Origin: Gammaproteobacteria bacterium
GTDB taxonomy: Bacteria; Pseudomonadota; Gammaproteobacteria; SZUA-152
NCBI GenBank assembly: GCA_024762755.1
Contig: JANTGX010000170.1
Coordinates: forward strand, 1-5,407
Direction of reading: 5' to 3'
Length of the DNA: 5,407 bases
The notes under the pieces are model-generated. The model had not been told where the DNA came from. It did no database searches and saw only the letters and a list, made by a program, of their open reading frames with translations. Below, in pieces: positions 1-5,277 of the stretch (its first letter is position 1; each line of letters starts with the position of its first letter). Made by a program: the position numbers and the translations under genes.

Positions 1-484
1 TCTGCTGGATCACGGCGAGGGCCTCCTCGCGCAGGGCCTCTTTGCCCTCCAGGGTACTGACGCCGTCGTAGGTCTGGCTGCTGAACAGCAGCATGAGATT
101 GTTGCGAATCACCGGCAGGTGACGCTTGATCTCCTCCTCCATCAGCGGGTCACGGGTCATCACCTCCACCGTCACCTGCAGGAAGCGGGCACGACCCTGG
201 CTGGCGAAGTTGACCACGAAGGCCGGCTCCAACGGTATATAGATAGCCGGGCTGTTCTTGTGCTTGCCGCCATGGCCGCCATCCTCGCCATCGCCGCTGT
301 CGTGGCCCTCGTCGGCCGCCACGTGTTCGGCATTGGCTCCGCCACCACCGGGCAGCACGCCGGCGATGAACAGACCGCCCACCACCAGCACGATGGCGGT
401 CATCAACGGCAGCACACCGAAAAGAAGGATCTTGGTCACCAGCGAGCCCTTGGGCTTCTCCTGGTCCTTGTCGTCATCTGCCAT
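1..484 (-). CDS. fliL: FliL, flagellar basal body-associated protein (partial; C-terminus off the left edge)
   Basis: FliL is a single-pass inner-membrane protein that surrounds or supports the stator units at the flagellar basal body and affects motor torque and swarming. The visible 161 residues show a short charged cytoplasmic N-terminus (MADDDKDQEKPKG), one hydrophobic segment at about residues 19-44, a His/Asp/Gly-rich linker at about 50-78, then the periplasmic FliL domain beginning IYIPLEPAFVVNF (81-93) and continuing through RFLQVTVEVMTRDP and RHLPVIRNNLMLLFSS. The family is usually about 150-180 residues, so probably only a short C-terminal piece is missing. The ATG at 484-482 has a GAGGAA ribosome-binding site (498-493) eight bases upstream. 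It is the first gene after a sigma-54 promoter and reads out of the window on the left, where fliM would be expected by analogy with other flagellar clusters (inference). The acidic, His-rich linker is unusual. Confidence 0.93.
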   Translation of the reverse strand, partial: MADDDKDQEKPKGSLVTKILLFGVLPLMTAIVLVVGGLFIAGVLPGGGGANAEHVAADEGHDSGDGEDGGHGGKHKNSPAIYIPLEPAFVVNFASQGRARFLQVTVEVMTRDPLMEEEIKRHLPVIRNNLMLLFSSQTYDGVSTLEGKEALREEALAVIQQ

Positions 485-492
485 GGTTGGGA

Positions 493-498
493 TTCCTC
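493..498 (-). promoter_or_regulatory. Ribosome-binding site of fliL
   Basis: On the minus strand this reads GAGGAA, eight bases before the ATG at 484. It supports that ATG as the fliL start. Confidence 0.7.
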
Positions 499-548
499 GT
501 CGGTTCATCGGCTGTGGCGGCGGCAGGGCCGCGTCTCACCAGTGCATT

Positions 549-564
549 AGCAATTGCTATGCCA
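549..564 (-). promoter_or_regulatory. Sigma-54 (RpoN) -24/-12 promoter of fliL
   Basis: Read on the minus strand, the sequence is TGGCAT-AGCAA-TTGCT. This matches the sigma-54 consensus TGGCACG-N4-TTGCW, with the invariant GG and GC exactly 12 bases apart. Counting from the -12 C at 550, transcription should start near 538, giving a leader of about 54 bases before the fliL ATG. Flagellar middle genes, including the fliK/fliL-fliM group, are sigma-54 dependent in Pseudomonas and Vibrio, with FleQ/FlrA or FleR/FlrC type activators. The match, strand and distance together make this a strong call, though no start site has been measured. Confidence 0.85.
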
Positions 565-634
565 CACCGAGGAGGAATTATTTCTTCTTGTTTTTCGAAG
601 ACTTGGAATGTGCGGACACACGACCGACGGGGAT

Positions 635-673
635 TTGACGGCCCAGCAGCGACGCCAGGGAGGACTCCGTCAA
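635..673. repeat. Inverted repeat TTGACGG-N25-CCGTCAA, possible activator site upstream of fliL
   Basis: Two perfect 7-base arms (635-641 and 667-673) are separated by 25 bases. Their centre lies about 116 bases upstream of the predicted fliL start site, a normal distance for a sigma-54 enhancer. The TTGAC/GTCAA half-sites resemble the GTCA/TGAC halves reported for FleQ-type regulators, but the spacing is wider. An activator-binding role is inference only. Confidence 0.3.
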
Positions 674-701
674 GCGGCTGACACCCCCTGTCGAGCGTCG
701 G

Positions 702-721
702 GCTGGGCATTGCTGGGTATT
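702..721. repeat. Tandem pair of 10-base repeats
   Basis: GCTGGGCATT is followed directly by GCTGGGTATT, one mismatch in ten. The pair lies about 165-185 bases upstream of the predicted fliL start and about 185-200 bases upstream of the peroxidase ATG. It could be a paired protein-binding site or a chance duplication; nothing in the sequence decides this. Confidence 0.35.
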
Positions 722-861
722 GCGGAAGGAATCGCAGAAAAGATTCGCGGATCGGGATGTCTGCCGCCGAGCAGTGTGTCGCAATGCCCTCGAACCATGA
801 CTACCGCCATGCCGAGAGGATGATCGGGCAAGCGGCGTCGGCCTTCAGGGGATATCCGGGT

Positions 862-867
862 TAAAAT
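862..867 (+). promoter_or_regulatory. Possible -10 element of the peroxidase gene
   Basis: TAAAAT matches TATAAT at five of six positions and lies 38 bases before the peroxidase ATG. No convincing -35 hexamer exists 16-18 bases upstream (838-845 is GC-rich), so an activator-dependent promoter or a chance match are both possible. Confidence 0.3.
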
Positions 868-894
868 GCGCCCGCCCCGTCATCAATCCCCTCT

Positions 895-898
895 GGAG
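895..898 (+). promoter_or_regulatory. Ribosome-binding site that sets the peroxidase start
   Basis: GGAG lies six bases before the ATG at 905. The alternative ATG at 866 lacks such a site, overlaps the -10-like element, and would put a polar, proline-rich stretch in front of the signal peptide. Confidence 0.65.
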
Positions 899-904
899 AC
901 CCCC

Positions 905-1939
905 ATGTACCATCTCCGTCAAGCGATCCTCGCCCTCTGTCTACTGTTCTGTCTGATGCCCGCCGCGGGGGCCTTCGAACACTATCAGCCGCTGCCCGGG
1001 CAGCCCCCCCTGCCGGCCGACAATCCGCCCAACCCGGCCAAGGCGGCGCTGGGGCAGCGTTTGTTCTTCGATCGCCACCTGCTCGGCGAAGGCAGCCCAC
1101 TGAGCTGCAACAGCTGTCACGACCTGGCCAGCGGGGGTGACGACGGTCAGGCCCTCTCGCGCGGCCAGCACGGCCACCGCACCGCACGCAACACCCCCAC
1201 GTTATGGAACATCGGCTTTCAGACCGTGCTCTACTGGGACGGCCGCGCCCCTAGCCTGGAGGGTCAACTGCTCGACCACCTGCGCGACCCCACCATCTCC
1301 CGCGCCCCCAACCTCGGTGCCACCATCGACTGGCTGCTGGCCGAACCCGGCTACCGGCGCGCCTTCGCCCGCGCCTTTCCCGGCGAAGACCCGGTCACCG
1401 GCGACAATCTCGCCCGCGCCCTGGCCGACTTCCTGCGCACCCTGCTGACCCCGGACAGCCCCTTCGACCGCTACCTCGGCGGCGAGCGCAGCGCCCTCAC
1501 CAGCGAGGCCCGGCGCGGCATGCAACTCTTCGAGGACACTGGCTGCCTCTCCTGTCACTTCGGCGTCAACATGGCCGGCCCCGCCCCCGGCCCCGCCATG
1601 GGCCTCGGCGACGGCTTCTACGAACTCTTCCCCAACCACCTGGGCAGCGCCTACGACCGCCGCTATGGCATCGCCGATGACCTGGGCCGCTTCGCCTACA
1701 CGGGCAACCCCTGGGAACGCTATATGTGGCGGGTTCCCCCGCTGCGCAACATCGCCGAGACCGCGCCCTACTTCCACAACGGCAGCGTAGCCACCCTGGA
1801 CGAAGCCATCCGCGTCATGGCCAAGACCCAGCTACGGCTGACCTTGCCCGAGAAAGACGTCCAGGCCATCGAAGCCTTCCTGCGCAGCCTGACGGGACGT
1901 ATGGTGCTGCCGGAGGAGATGAGGAACGGGGGAGAGTGA
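905..1939 (+). CDS. Di-haem cytochrome c peroxidase (CCP/MauG family), periplasmic
   Basis: Enzymes of this family reduce hydrogen peroxide to water in the periplasm with electrons from small c-type cytochromes. The 344-residue product starts with a signal peptide (hydrophobic about residues 7-21, likely cut after AGA at 21-23). It has two haem c attachment motifs, CNSCH at 68-72 and CLSCH at 214-218, as expected for a classical two-domain CCP. Family landmarks include LGQRLFFD (49-56), TPTLWNIGF, YWDGRAPSLEGQ (110-121) and VPPLRNIAETAPYFHNGS (277-294). M274 in RYMWRVP sits where classical CCPs have the axial Met of the electron-transfer haem, whereas MauG has Tyr; this favours a peroxidase, but the alignment is by eye. 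The start at 905, rather than 866, is chosen from the GGAG site and the signal peptide. It is transcribed alone, divergently from fliL and convergently with the chemotaxis block. Its physiological electron donor is not visible. Confidence 0.92.
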   Translation: MYHLRQAILALCLLFCLMPAAGAFEHYQPLPGQPPLPADNPPNPAKAALGQRLFFDRHLLGEGSPLSCNSCHDLASGGDDGQALSRGQHGHRTARNTPTLWNIGFQTVLYWDGRAPSLEGQLLDHLRDPTISRAPNLGATIDWLLAEPGYRRAFARAFPGEDPVTGDNLARALADFLRTLLTPDSPFDRYLGGERSALTSEARRGMQLFEDTGCLSCHFGVNMAGPAPGPAMGLGDGFYELFPNHLGSAYDRRYGIADDLGRFAYTGNPWERYMWRVPPLRNIAETAPYFHNGSVATLDEAIRVMAKTQLRLTLPEKDVQAIEAFLRSLTGRMVLPEEMRNGGE

Positions 1940-2153
1940 GATCGCCGCGGGCGTCGCACTGGCATTTGGGATGTGAGGGGTGCGCAGGAAAATTGCGCGC
2001 CCCCACGGCTCTCGCCTAAGCGCGCCAAGAATAAGAGGGGGGCCAGCTAGGCGCTCCGGGATGCATTGAGACCATACTCGGAGGCGGGGTCACACACCGA
2101 CTGTCTTGGGATGTGCATCGACAGCCCCCGCACGTCCGTTCCGGCGGGACGCC
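1940..2153. other. Convergent intergenic gap between the peroxidase and STAS genes
   Basis: Both flanking genes end here. Besides the hairpin at 1977-2003 it holds weaker folds that could end the leftward transcript: CTGTC/GACAG (2101-2105 and 2120-2124) enclosing GATG/CATC, and CGTCC/GGACG (2133-2137 and 2147-2151) just after the STAS stop. Neither has a T-run. The 10-mer TTGGGATGTG occurs twice (1966-1975 and 2106-2115). No gene is seen. Confidence 0.5.
1977..2003 (+). terminator. Hairpin after the peroxidase gene, likely transcript end
   Basis: GGGGTGCGCA (1977-1986) and TGCGCGCCCC (1994-2003) form a 10-pair stem with a 7-base loop, GGAAAAT, starting 37 bases after the stop codon. The single non-Watson-Crick pair is a U-G wobble in plus-strand RNA but an A-C mismatch on the minus strand, so it fits the peroxidase transcript. 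No T-run follows, so it may be a processing or stabilising hairpin rather than a classical rho-independent terminator. Confidence 0.5.
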
Positions 2154-2456
2154 TCAGCCCACTTCGAACAGGCTGTCGAGGTGCGATACGGCGAGCACCT
2201 TCTTCACGGCCTCACTGCAATCGCGCAGGTGGATGTCTGCCTGCTTTTCACCCGCGTACTCACGCAACAACAACAGCATGCCCATGGCCGAGCTGTCCAT
2301 GAACGTGGTGCGGCTGAGGTCGATGACATAGCGCATGTCCGGCGACTGGCCGCGGTAGGCCTCGCGGAATTCCATGTGCAGGGTGAAATCGAAGCGGCCT
2401 TCGATGCTGAGGGTCAGTTCCCTGCCGTCGTCTGAGAGTTGCGTCCTGAGTCCCAT
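2154..2456 (-). CDS. STAS-domain protein, anti-anti-sigma factor family
   Basis: The 100-residue product is a single STAS domain. These domains act in partner-switching: the unphosphorylated form binds an anti-sigma factor or other target, and phosphorylation of a conserved Ser breaks the interaction. The key motif is FMDSSAMGMLLLLREY at 52-67, matching the D-S-S/T-x-x-G signature; S56 is the likely phosphoacceptor and S55 is next to it. Length and motif fit SpoIIAA/RsbV-like proteins and also HsbA of Pseudomonas, which works with the flagellar anti-sigma factor FlgM; this functional parallel is inference. The ATG at 2456 is preferred to the one at 2462 because AAGGAG (2468-2463) is six bases before the former and touches the latter. 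It is the last gene of the leftward chemotaxis block, 62 bases after cheB. No kinase, phosphatase or target is in the window. Confidence 0.87.
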   Translation of the reverse strand: MGLRTQLSDDGRELTLSIEGRFDFTLHMEFREAYRGQSPDMRYVIDLSRTTFMDSSAMGMLLLLREYAGEKQADIHLRDCSEAVKKVLAVSHLDSLFEVG

Positions 2457-2462
2457 GTCCAT

Positions 2463-2468
2463 CTCCTT
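2463..2468 (-). promoter_or_regulatory. Ribosome-binding site that sets the STAS gene start
   Basis: On the minus strand AAGGAG is followed by ATGGACATG. The site is six bases before the second ATG (2456) and directly abuts the first (2462), which points to the second as the true start. Confidence 0.75.
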
Positions 2469-2518
2469 AGCGTCGAGCCCGCGTCGCGCGCAAGCGTCTT
2501 GTCTGGTGAATGCCCGGC

Positions 2519-3571
2519 CTAAGATAACGCAGCGAGTCGCTGCGCTATCTTGTTCAAAGGTAGCACTTCGTCGGCGGCGCCGAGGTTCACTGCAGCACCG
2601 GGCATTCCCCACACCACGCTGCTGTTCTCGTCTTGGGCGATGGTCGGCGCGCCGGTCTGTTGGATCTCCAGCAGACCACGGGCGCCATCGTCGCCCATGC
2701 CGGTGAGCAACACGGCGACGGCGTTGCTGCCTACGTTCTGCGCCACGGAGCGAAACAGCACGTCCACCGAGGGCTTGTGCCGGTTCACCGGCGGCCCGTC
2801 ATGCAGGCGACAGACGTAGCGGGCGCCGTCGCGCTCCACCATCAGGTGGCGATTGCCCGGTGCGATATAGACATGGCCGGTGATGATCTGCTGGCCGTCC
2901 TCGGCCTCGCACACGGTCATGGCCGAGTTGTCGTTCATCCGTCGCGCAAACGGCGCGCTGAAGGCCTCGGGGATGTGTTGGGTGATCACCGTGCCGGGGG
3001 TGTCGGCCGGCAACTGCTGCAGCACGGCCTTGATGGCCTCGGTGCCGCCGGTTGAGGCGCCGATGGCGAGGATGCGTTCGGTGGTGCGAAAGTGGCCGCT
3101 GCCCGCCTTGCGCCCGAGCACGGCGTCGGCGTCCCGGCGCGGCGCCACCGTCGTCAGGGGCTGCACGCGCGCCACGGCGGCGTTGCGTACCTTGGCGATG
3201 ATCTCCTCGGCATAGTCTTCCAGGGTGTGGGAGAGATCGGTCTTGGGCTTGCTGACGAAGTCCACCGCGCCCAGCTCCAGGGCCTGCAGGGTGATGTCGG
3301 CCCCCTTCTCGGTCAGGGTGGAGACCATCACCACCGGCATGGGCCGCAGGCGCATGAGATTGCGCAGAAAGGTCACGCCGTCCATGCGCGGCATCTCCAC
3401 GTCGAGGGTCAGCACGTCTGGATTGAGGGACTTGATGCGCTCGCGCGCCACGTAGGGGTCCTGGGCCGTCCCCACCACCTCGATATCCGGCGCGCTGCCG
3501 AGCATCTCGCTGAGCATCTGGCGAACCAGGGCCGAGTCGTCGACGATGAGTACCTTGATGGTCTTGGGCAT
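2519..3571 (-). CDS. cheB: CheB, chemotaxis receptor methylesterase/glutamine deamidase
   Basis: CheB removes methyl groups from receptor glutamates (and can deamidate glutamines) in the cytoplasm when phosphorylated by CheA, resetting receptor signalling. The 350-residue length is typical. The N-terminal receiver domain (about 4-125) has the acidic pair D11-D12, phosphoacceptor D57 in LTLDVEMPRMDG, switch S84 and K108 in FVSKP. A linker follows at about 130-163. The C-terminal esterase domain (about 164-349) has the catalytic triad S173 in GASTGG, H199 in TQHIP and D295 in TGMGDDG; the spacing equals that of S164/H190/D286 in E. coli CheB. All active residues are present, so it should be functional. 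The start is 15 bases after the cheD stop, and a GAGAGG overlapping that stop could be the ribosome-binding site, at a rather long 11 bases. The last codons form a strong hairpin. Confidence 0.97.
   Translation of the reverse strand: MPKTIKVLIVDDSALVRQMLSEMLGSAPDIEVVGTAQDPYVARERIKSLNPDVLTLDVEMPRMDGVTFLRNLMRLRPMPVVMVSTLTEKGADITLQALELGAVDFVSKPKTDLSHTLEDYAEEIIAKVRNAAVARVQPLTTVAPRRDADAVLGRKAGSGHFRTTERILAIGASTGGTEAIKAVLQQLPADTPGTVITQHIPEAFSAPFARRMNDNSAMTVCEAEDGQQIITGHVYIAPGNRHLMVERDGARYVCRLHDGPPVNRHKPSVDVLFRSVAQNVGSNAVAVLLTGMGDDGARGLLEIQQTGAPTIAQDENSSVVWGMPGAAVNLGAADEVLPLNKIAQRLAALS
2521..2551 (-). repeat. 31-base near-perfect inverted repeat at the 3' end of cheB
   Basis: The 15-base arms (2521-2535 and 2537-2551) flank one central base. 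Fourteen of fifteen pairs are Watson-Crick. The exception (2527 with 2545) is an A-C mismatch on the plus strand but a G-U pair in the cheB transcript, giving an unbroken 15-pair RNA stem whose last base is the U of the cheB stop codon. No T-run follows on the minus strand, so a plain terminator is unlikely. It may slow decay from the 3' side, mark a processing site, or reduce expression of the STAS gene downstream. Confidence 0.65.
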
Positions 3572-3586
3572 GGGTCTCGAGGCCTC

Positions 3587-4234
3587 TCAGAACAGGTCGA
3601 TCTCGCCGGCGGACGGCGTCTGATCGATCTGTTGCATGTAGGCGGTCTCGCGCTCGACCACCGTCCGGTTGTGCATGTTGCGCAGCTTCTTGACCCGCAC
3701 CCGGCCGCTGTGGGGGAAGAACAGCACCTTGCGTGGGTAGATGTCGCCCACGTCCCTGGCCAGCAGCTTAAGCCCTTCCAAACGCAGGTATTCCTCGACG
3801 AACTGGATATTGCGCTCGCCCACGTTGATGCTGGTGGCGTTGGCCAGCACCATGCCACCGCCGAAGACCTTCACCTCCAGGTTCTTGCGCGAGCCGCCGT
3901 GCTTGAGGATCTCGTTGATCAGGCGTTCCATGGCGAAGTTGCCGTAGCGGGTGGAGAGGCCACCGTCGGAGGACCAGCTGCTGTCCGTGGAGGACAACGG
4001 CAGCATGAAGTGATTCATGCCACCCACCTTGAACACCGGGTCGCGCACGCAGGCCGAGACACAGGAGCCGAGTACCGTGGTGATCACTTCGTCGCTGGTG
4101 GTGACATAGACCTCGCCGGGCAGGATCTTGGCCGCATATTTGTCGTTGGTCTTGTCCCAGTAGCGCTTGATGTCCTCGAAGCCGGCCAGTGCCGGTGACA
4201 TCTCCTGGGGCGCCCGATGCTGTACCAAGGCCAT
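3587..4234 (-). CDS. cheD: CheD, chemoreceptor glutamine deamidase
   Basis: CheD converts specific receptor glutamines to glutamates, creating methylation sites for CheR, and in some bacteria also stimulates the phosphatase CheC. The 215-residue protein has the CheD core from about residue 35: ILPGEVYVTT, then VLGSCVSACVRD with catalytic C58, GGMNHFMLP with H75, and T52. The spacing of T52/C58/H75 equals that of the T21/C27/H44 triad described in Thermotoga CheD, so all catalytic residues are present. Later conserved stretches include RYGNFAMERLINEIL, EVKVFGGGMVL, NVGERNIQFVEEYL and GGRV-like SGRVRVKKL (176-184). An N-terminal extension of about 30 residues and a tail after about 185 ending in EIDLF make it longer than the minimal form. 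The ATG at 4234 has GAGGGA (4246-4241) six bases upstream, overlapping the cheR stop; only 10 bases separate the genes, so translation is probably coupled. No cheC is seen here. Confidence 0.96.
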   Translation of the reverse strand: MALVQHRAPQEMSPALAGFEDIKRYWDKTNDKYAAKILPGEVYVTTSDEVITTVLGSCVSACVRDPVFKVGGMNHFMLPLSSTDSSWSSDGGLSTRYGNFAMERLINEILKHGGSRKNLEVKVFGGGMVLANATSINVGERNIQFVEEYLRLEGLKLLARDVGDIYPRKVLFFPHSGRVRVKKLRNMHNRTVVERETAYMQQIDQTPSAGEIDLF

Positions 4235-4244
4235 GTTCGTTCCC

Positions 4245-5111
4245 TCAGTAGACTTTGCGGTAGACGGTCTTGCCGATCAGTTCGAACCGGTCGGTGACCT
4301 TGAACAGACTTTCGGAATGACCGACGAACAGATGCCCACCCACCGGTAGCAGCTCGGCATAGCGATCGAACAAGACCTTCTGCGTGGGCTTGTCGAAATA
4401 GATCACCACGTTGCGGCAGAAGATGAAGTCCAGCGGTCCGCGCAGGGGCCAGTCGTGCATCAGGTTCAATTGCTGGAAGCTGAGCAGATCGCGCAGCGGC
4501 TGGCGTACCTGCACCAGGCCGGCGTTGCCGCCCTTGCCGCGCAGGAACCAACGTCGCAGACGATCCTTGGAGATACCATTCACCCGCTCCTCGGCATACA
4601 CACCCCGCTGCGCCTTGGCCACCACGTCGGAATCCAGATCGGTGGCCAGGATGCGTGCGTCCCAGCCGCTCTCCGGCAGGCCTTCGCGTAACACCATGGC
4701 CAGGGAATAGGGCTCCTCGCCGGTGGAGCAGCCGGCCGACCAACCGCGGATGCGACGATCTGCCTTGTTCTGTAACAGCGATGGCAGCAGGGTGTCGCGC
4801 AGATACTCGAAATGGTGATTCTCGCGGAAGAAGGAGGTCAGATTGGTGGTGATGGCATTGATGAAATGGACCAGCTCACCCTCGTCCCCCGCCTTCAGCA
4901 GGCCACAGTAGTCGGCAAACTGTTCCAGCCCCAATTGACGCAGACGGCGACTGAGCCGGCTATAGACCAGATTGCGTTTGGCGTCGTTGAGTACGATGCC
5001 GGTCTTCTCCGCCACCAGTTGCCGGATGAACTCGAAATCCTTGTCGGTGAAGACGAACTCGCGGTCGCTGCGCGGGGCGTCTGCCTTGTGTGCCAGGCCC
5101 GTATTGGCCAT
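4245..5111 (-). CDS. cheR: CheR, chemotaxis receptor methyltransferase
   Basis: CheR uses S-adenosylmethionine to methylate glutamates on the cytoplasmic part of chemoreceptors, opposing CheB. The 288-residue length is typical. The all-helical N-terminal domain (about 18-95) includes FIRQLVAEKTGI and the basic helix NLVYSRLSRRLRQLGL, then TNLTSFFRE (89-97), a signature before the catalytic domain. The SAM-binding domain has WSAGCSTGEEPYSLA (124-138), ILATDLDSDVVAKA (154-167), DFIFCRNVVIYFD (228-240) and GGHLFVGHSESL (258-269). The ATG at 5111 has AAGGA (5123-5119) seven bases upstream. It is the first complete gene of the leftward block, following a receptor gene whose tail carries a likely CheR-docking pentapeptide, which suggests the two act together. 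Confidence 0.97.
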   Translation of the reverse strand: MANTGLAHKADAPRSDREFVFTDKDFEFIRQLVAEKTGIVLNDAKRNLVYSRLSRRLRQLGLEQFADYCGLLKAGDEGELVHFINAITTNLTSFFRENHHFEYLRDTLLPSLLQNKADRRIRGWSAGCSTGEEPYSLAMVLREGLPESGWDARILATDLDSDVVAKAQRGVYAEERVNGISKDRLRRWFLRGKGGNAGLVQVRQPLRDLLSFQQLNLMHDWPLRGPLDFIFCRNVVIYFDKPTQKVLFDRYAELLPVGGHLFVGHSESLFKVTDRFELIGKTVYRKVY

Positions 5112-5201
5112 GCCGTTTTCCTTTTTTGACTGAGTGGTGTCGAGCGTGAGCGTGAATCCGTATCACGGACATCCATTGAGGGGTCGCTGTCGGTCCCTTA
5201 G

Positions 5202-5229
5202 CGTCATCCCGGCAGGTGCCGGGATGACG
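5202..5229. repeat. Perfect palindromic repeat, REP-like, between the receptor gene and cheR
   Basis: Arms of 13 bases (5202-5214 and 5217-5229, core GTCATCCCGGCA/TGCCGGGATGAC) flank a GG centre with no mismatch. Similar GTCAT-CCCGGC-type palindromes are common as dispersed intergenic repeats in proteobacteria. It lies 63 bases after the receptor stop codon and 90 bases before the cheR start, so it could also act as a transcript-end or attenuating hairpin. No T-run follows on either strand. Confidence 0.65.
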
Positions 5230-5255
5230 ACTTGATCGGGGTCTCCTTAAGTGCC

Positions 5256-5277
5256 TGTCATGCCGACGAAGGCGGGA
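5256..5277. repeat. Degenerate second REP-like unit
   Basis: The sequence begins TGTCATGCCG and continues ACGAAGGCGGGA, resembling the widespread proteobacterial GTCAT-tCCCGC-GAAGGCGGGA type of intergenic repeat, with several departures in the left arm. It has only a weak hairpin (GCC-GACGAA-GGC). It lies 26 bases from the perfect palindrome, so the two may be a pair. The family assignment is from memory of the pattern. Confidence 0.35.

Larger units (their letters stand above)
485..904. other. Divergent intergenic region between fliL and the peroxidase gene
   Basis: This 420-base stretch separates fliL (leftward) from the peroxidase gene (rightward). It holds the fliL ribosome-binding site and sigma-54 promoter (493-564), an inverted repeat TTGACGG/CCGTCAA (635-641 and 667-673), a tandem pair of 10-mers GCTGGGYATT (702-721), and the peroxidase leader with a -10-like hexamer (862-867). 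I see no tRNA or other RNA gene. The open frames here are short, arginine-rich or start at weak codons, and none resembles a known protein. The region is long enough for the upstream activator sites that sigma-54 promoters need. Confidence 0.7.

Noticed and set aside
119..638. Plus-strand open frames over fliL and its upstream region
   Set aside because: They run antisense to the recognised FliL frame, and their products are repetitive His/Gln or Pro/Ser-rich strings.
729..746. Short inverted repeat GAATC-N8-GATTC
   Set aside because: Five-base arms are expected by chance in a region this long, and there is no link to a promoter.
866..904. Upstream ATG at 866 as start of the peroxidase
   Set aside because: It would add 13 polar residues before the signal peptide, has no ribosome-binding site, and overlaps the likely -10 element; the ATG at 905 has GGAG at correct spacing.
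1202..1777. Minus-strand open frame of 191 codons inside the peroxidase gene
   Set aside because: The product is a low-complexity Gly/Ala/Val/Glu sequence opposite a gene with both haem motifs, so it is an antisense shadow of a GC-rich gene.
2457..2612. N-terminal extension of the STAS protein by up to 52 residues
   Set aside because: It would overlap the cheB end out of frame, is arginine-rich with no STAS similarity, and ignores the AAGGAG site in front of the ATG at 2456.
3092..4198. Long plus-strand open frame of 368 codons across cheB and cheD
   Set aside because: It lies antisense to two clearly recognised genes with complete catalytic motifs. Its product is a His/Val/Gly/Leu-rich composition typical of a GC-rich antisense frame and resembles no protein family.
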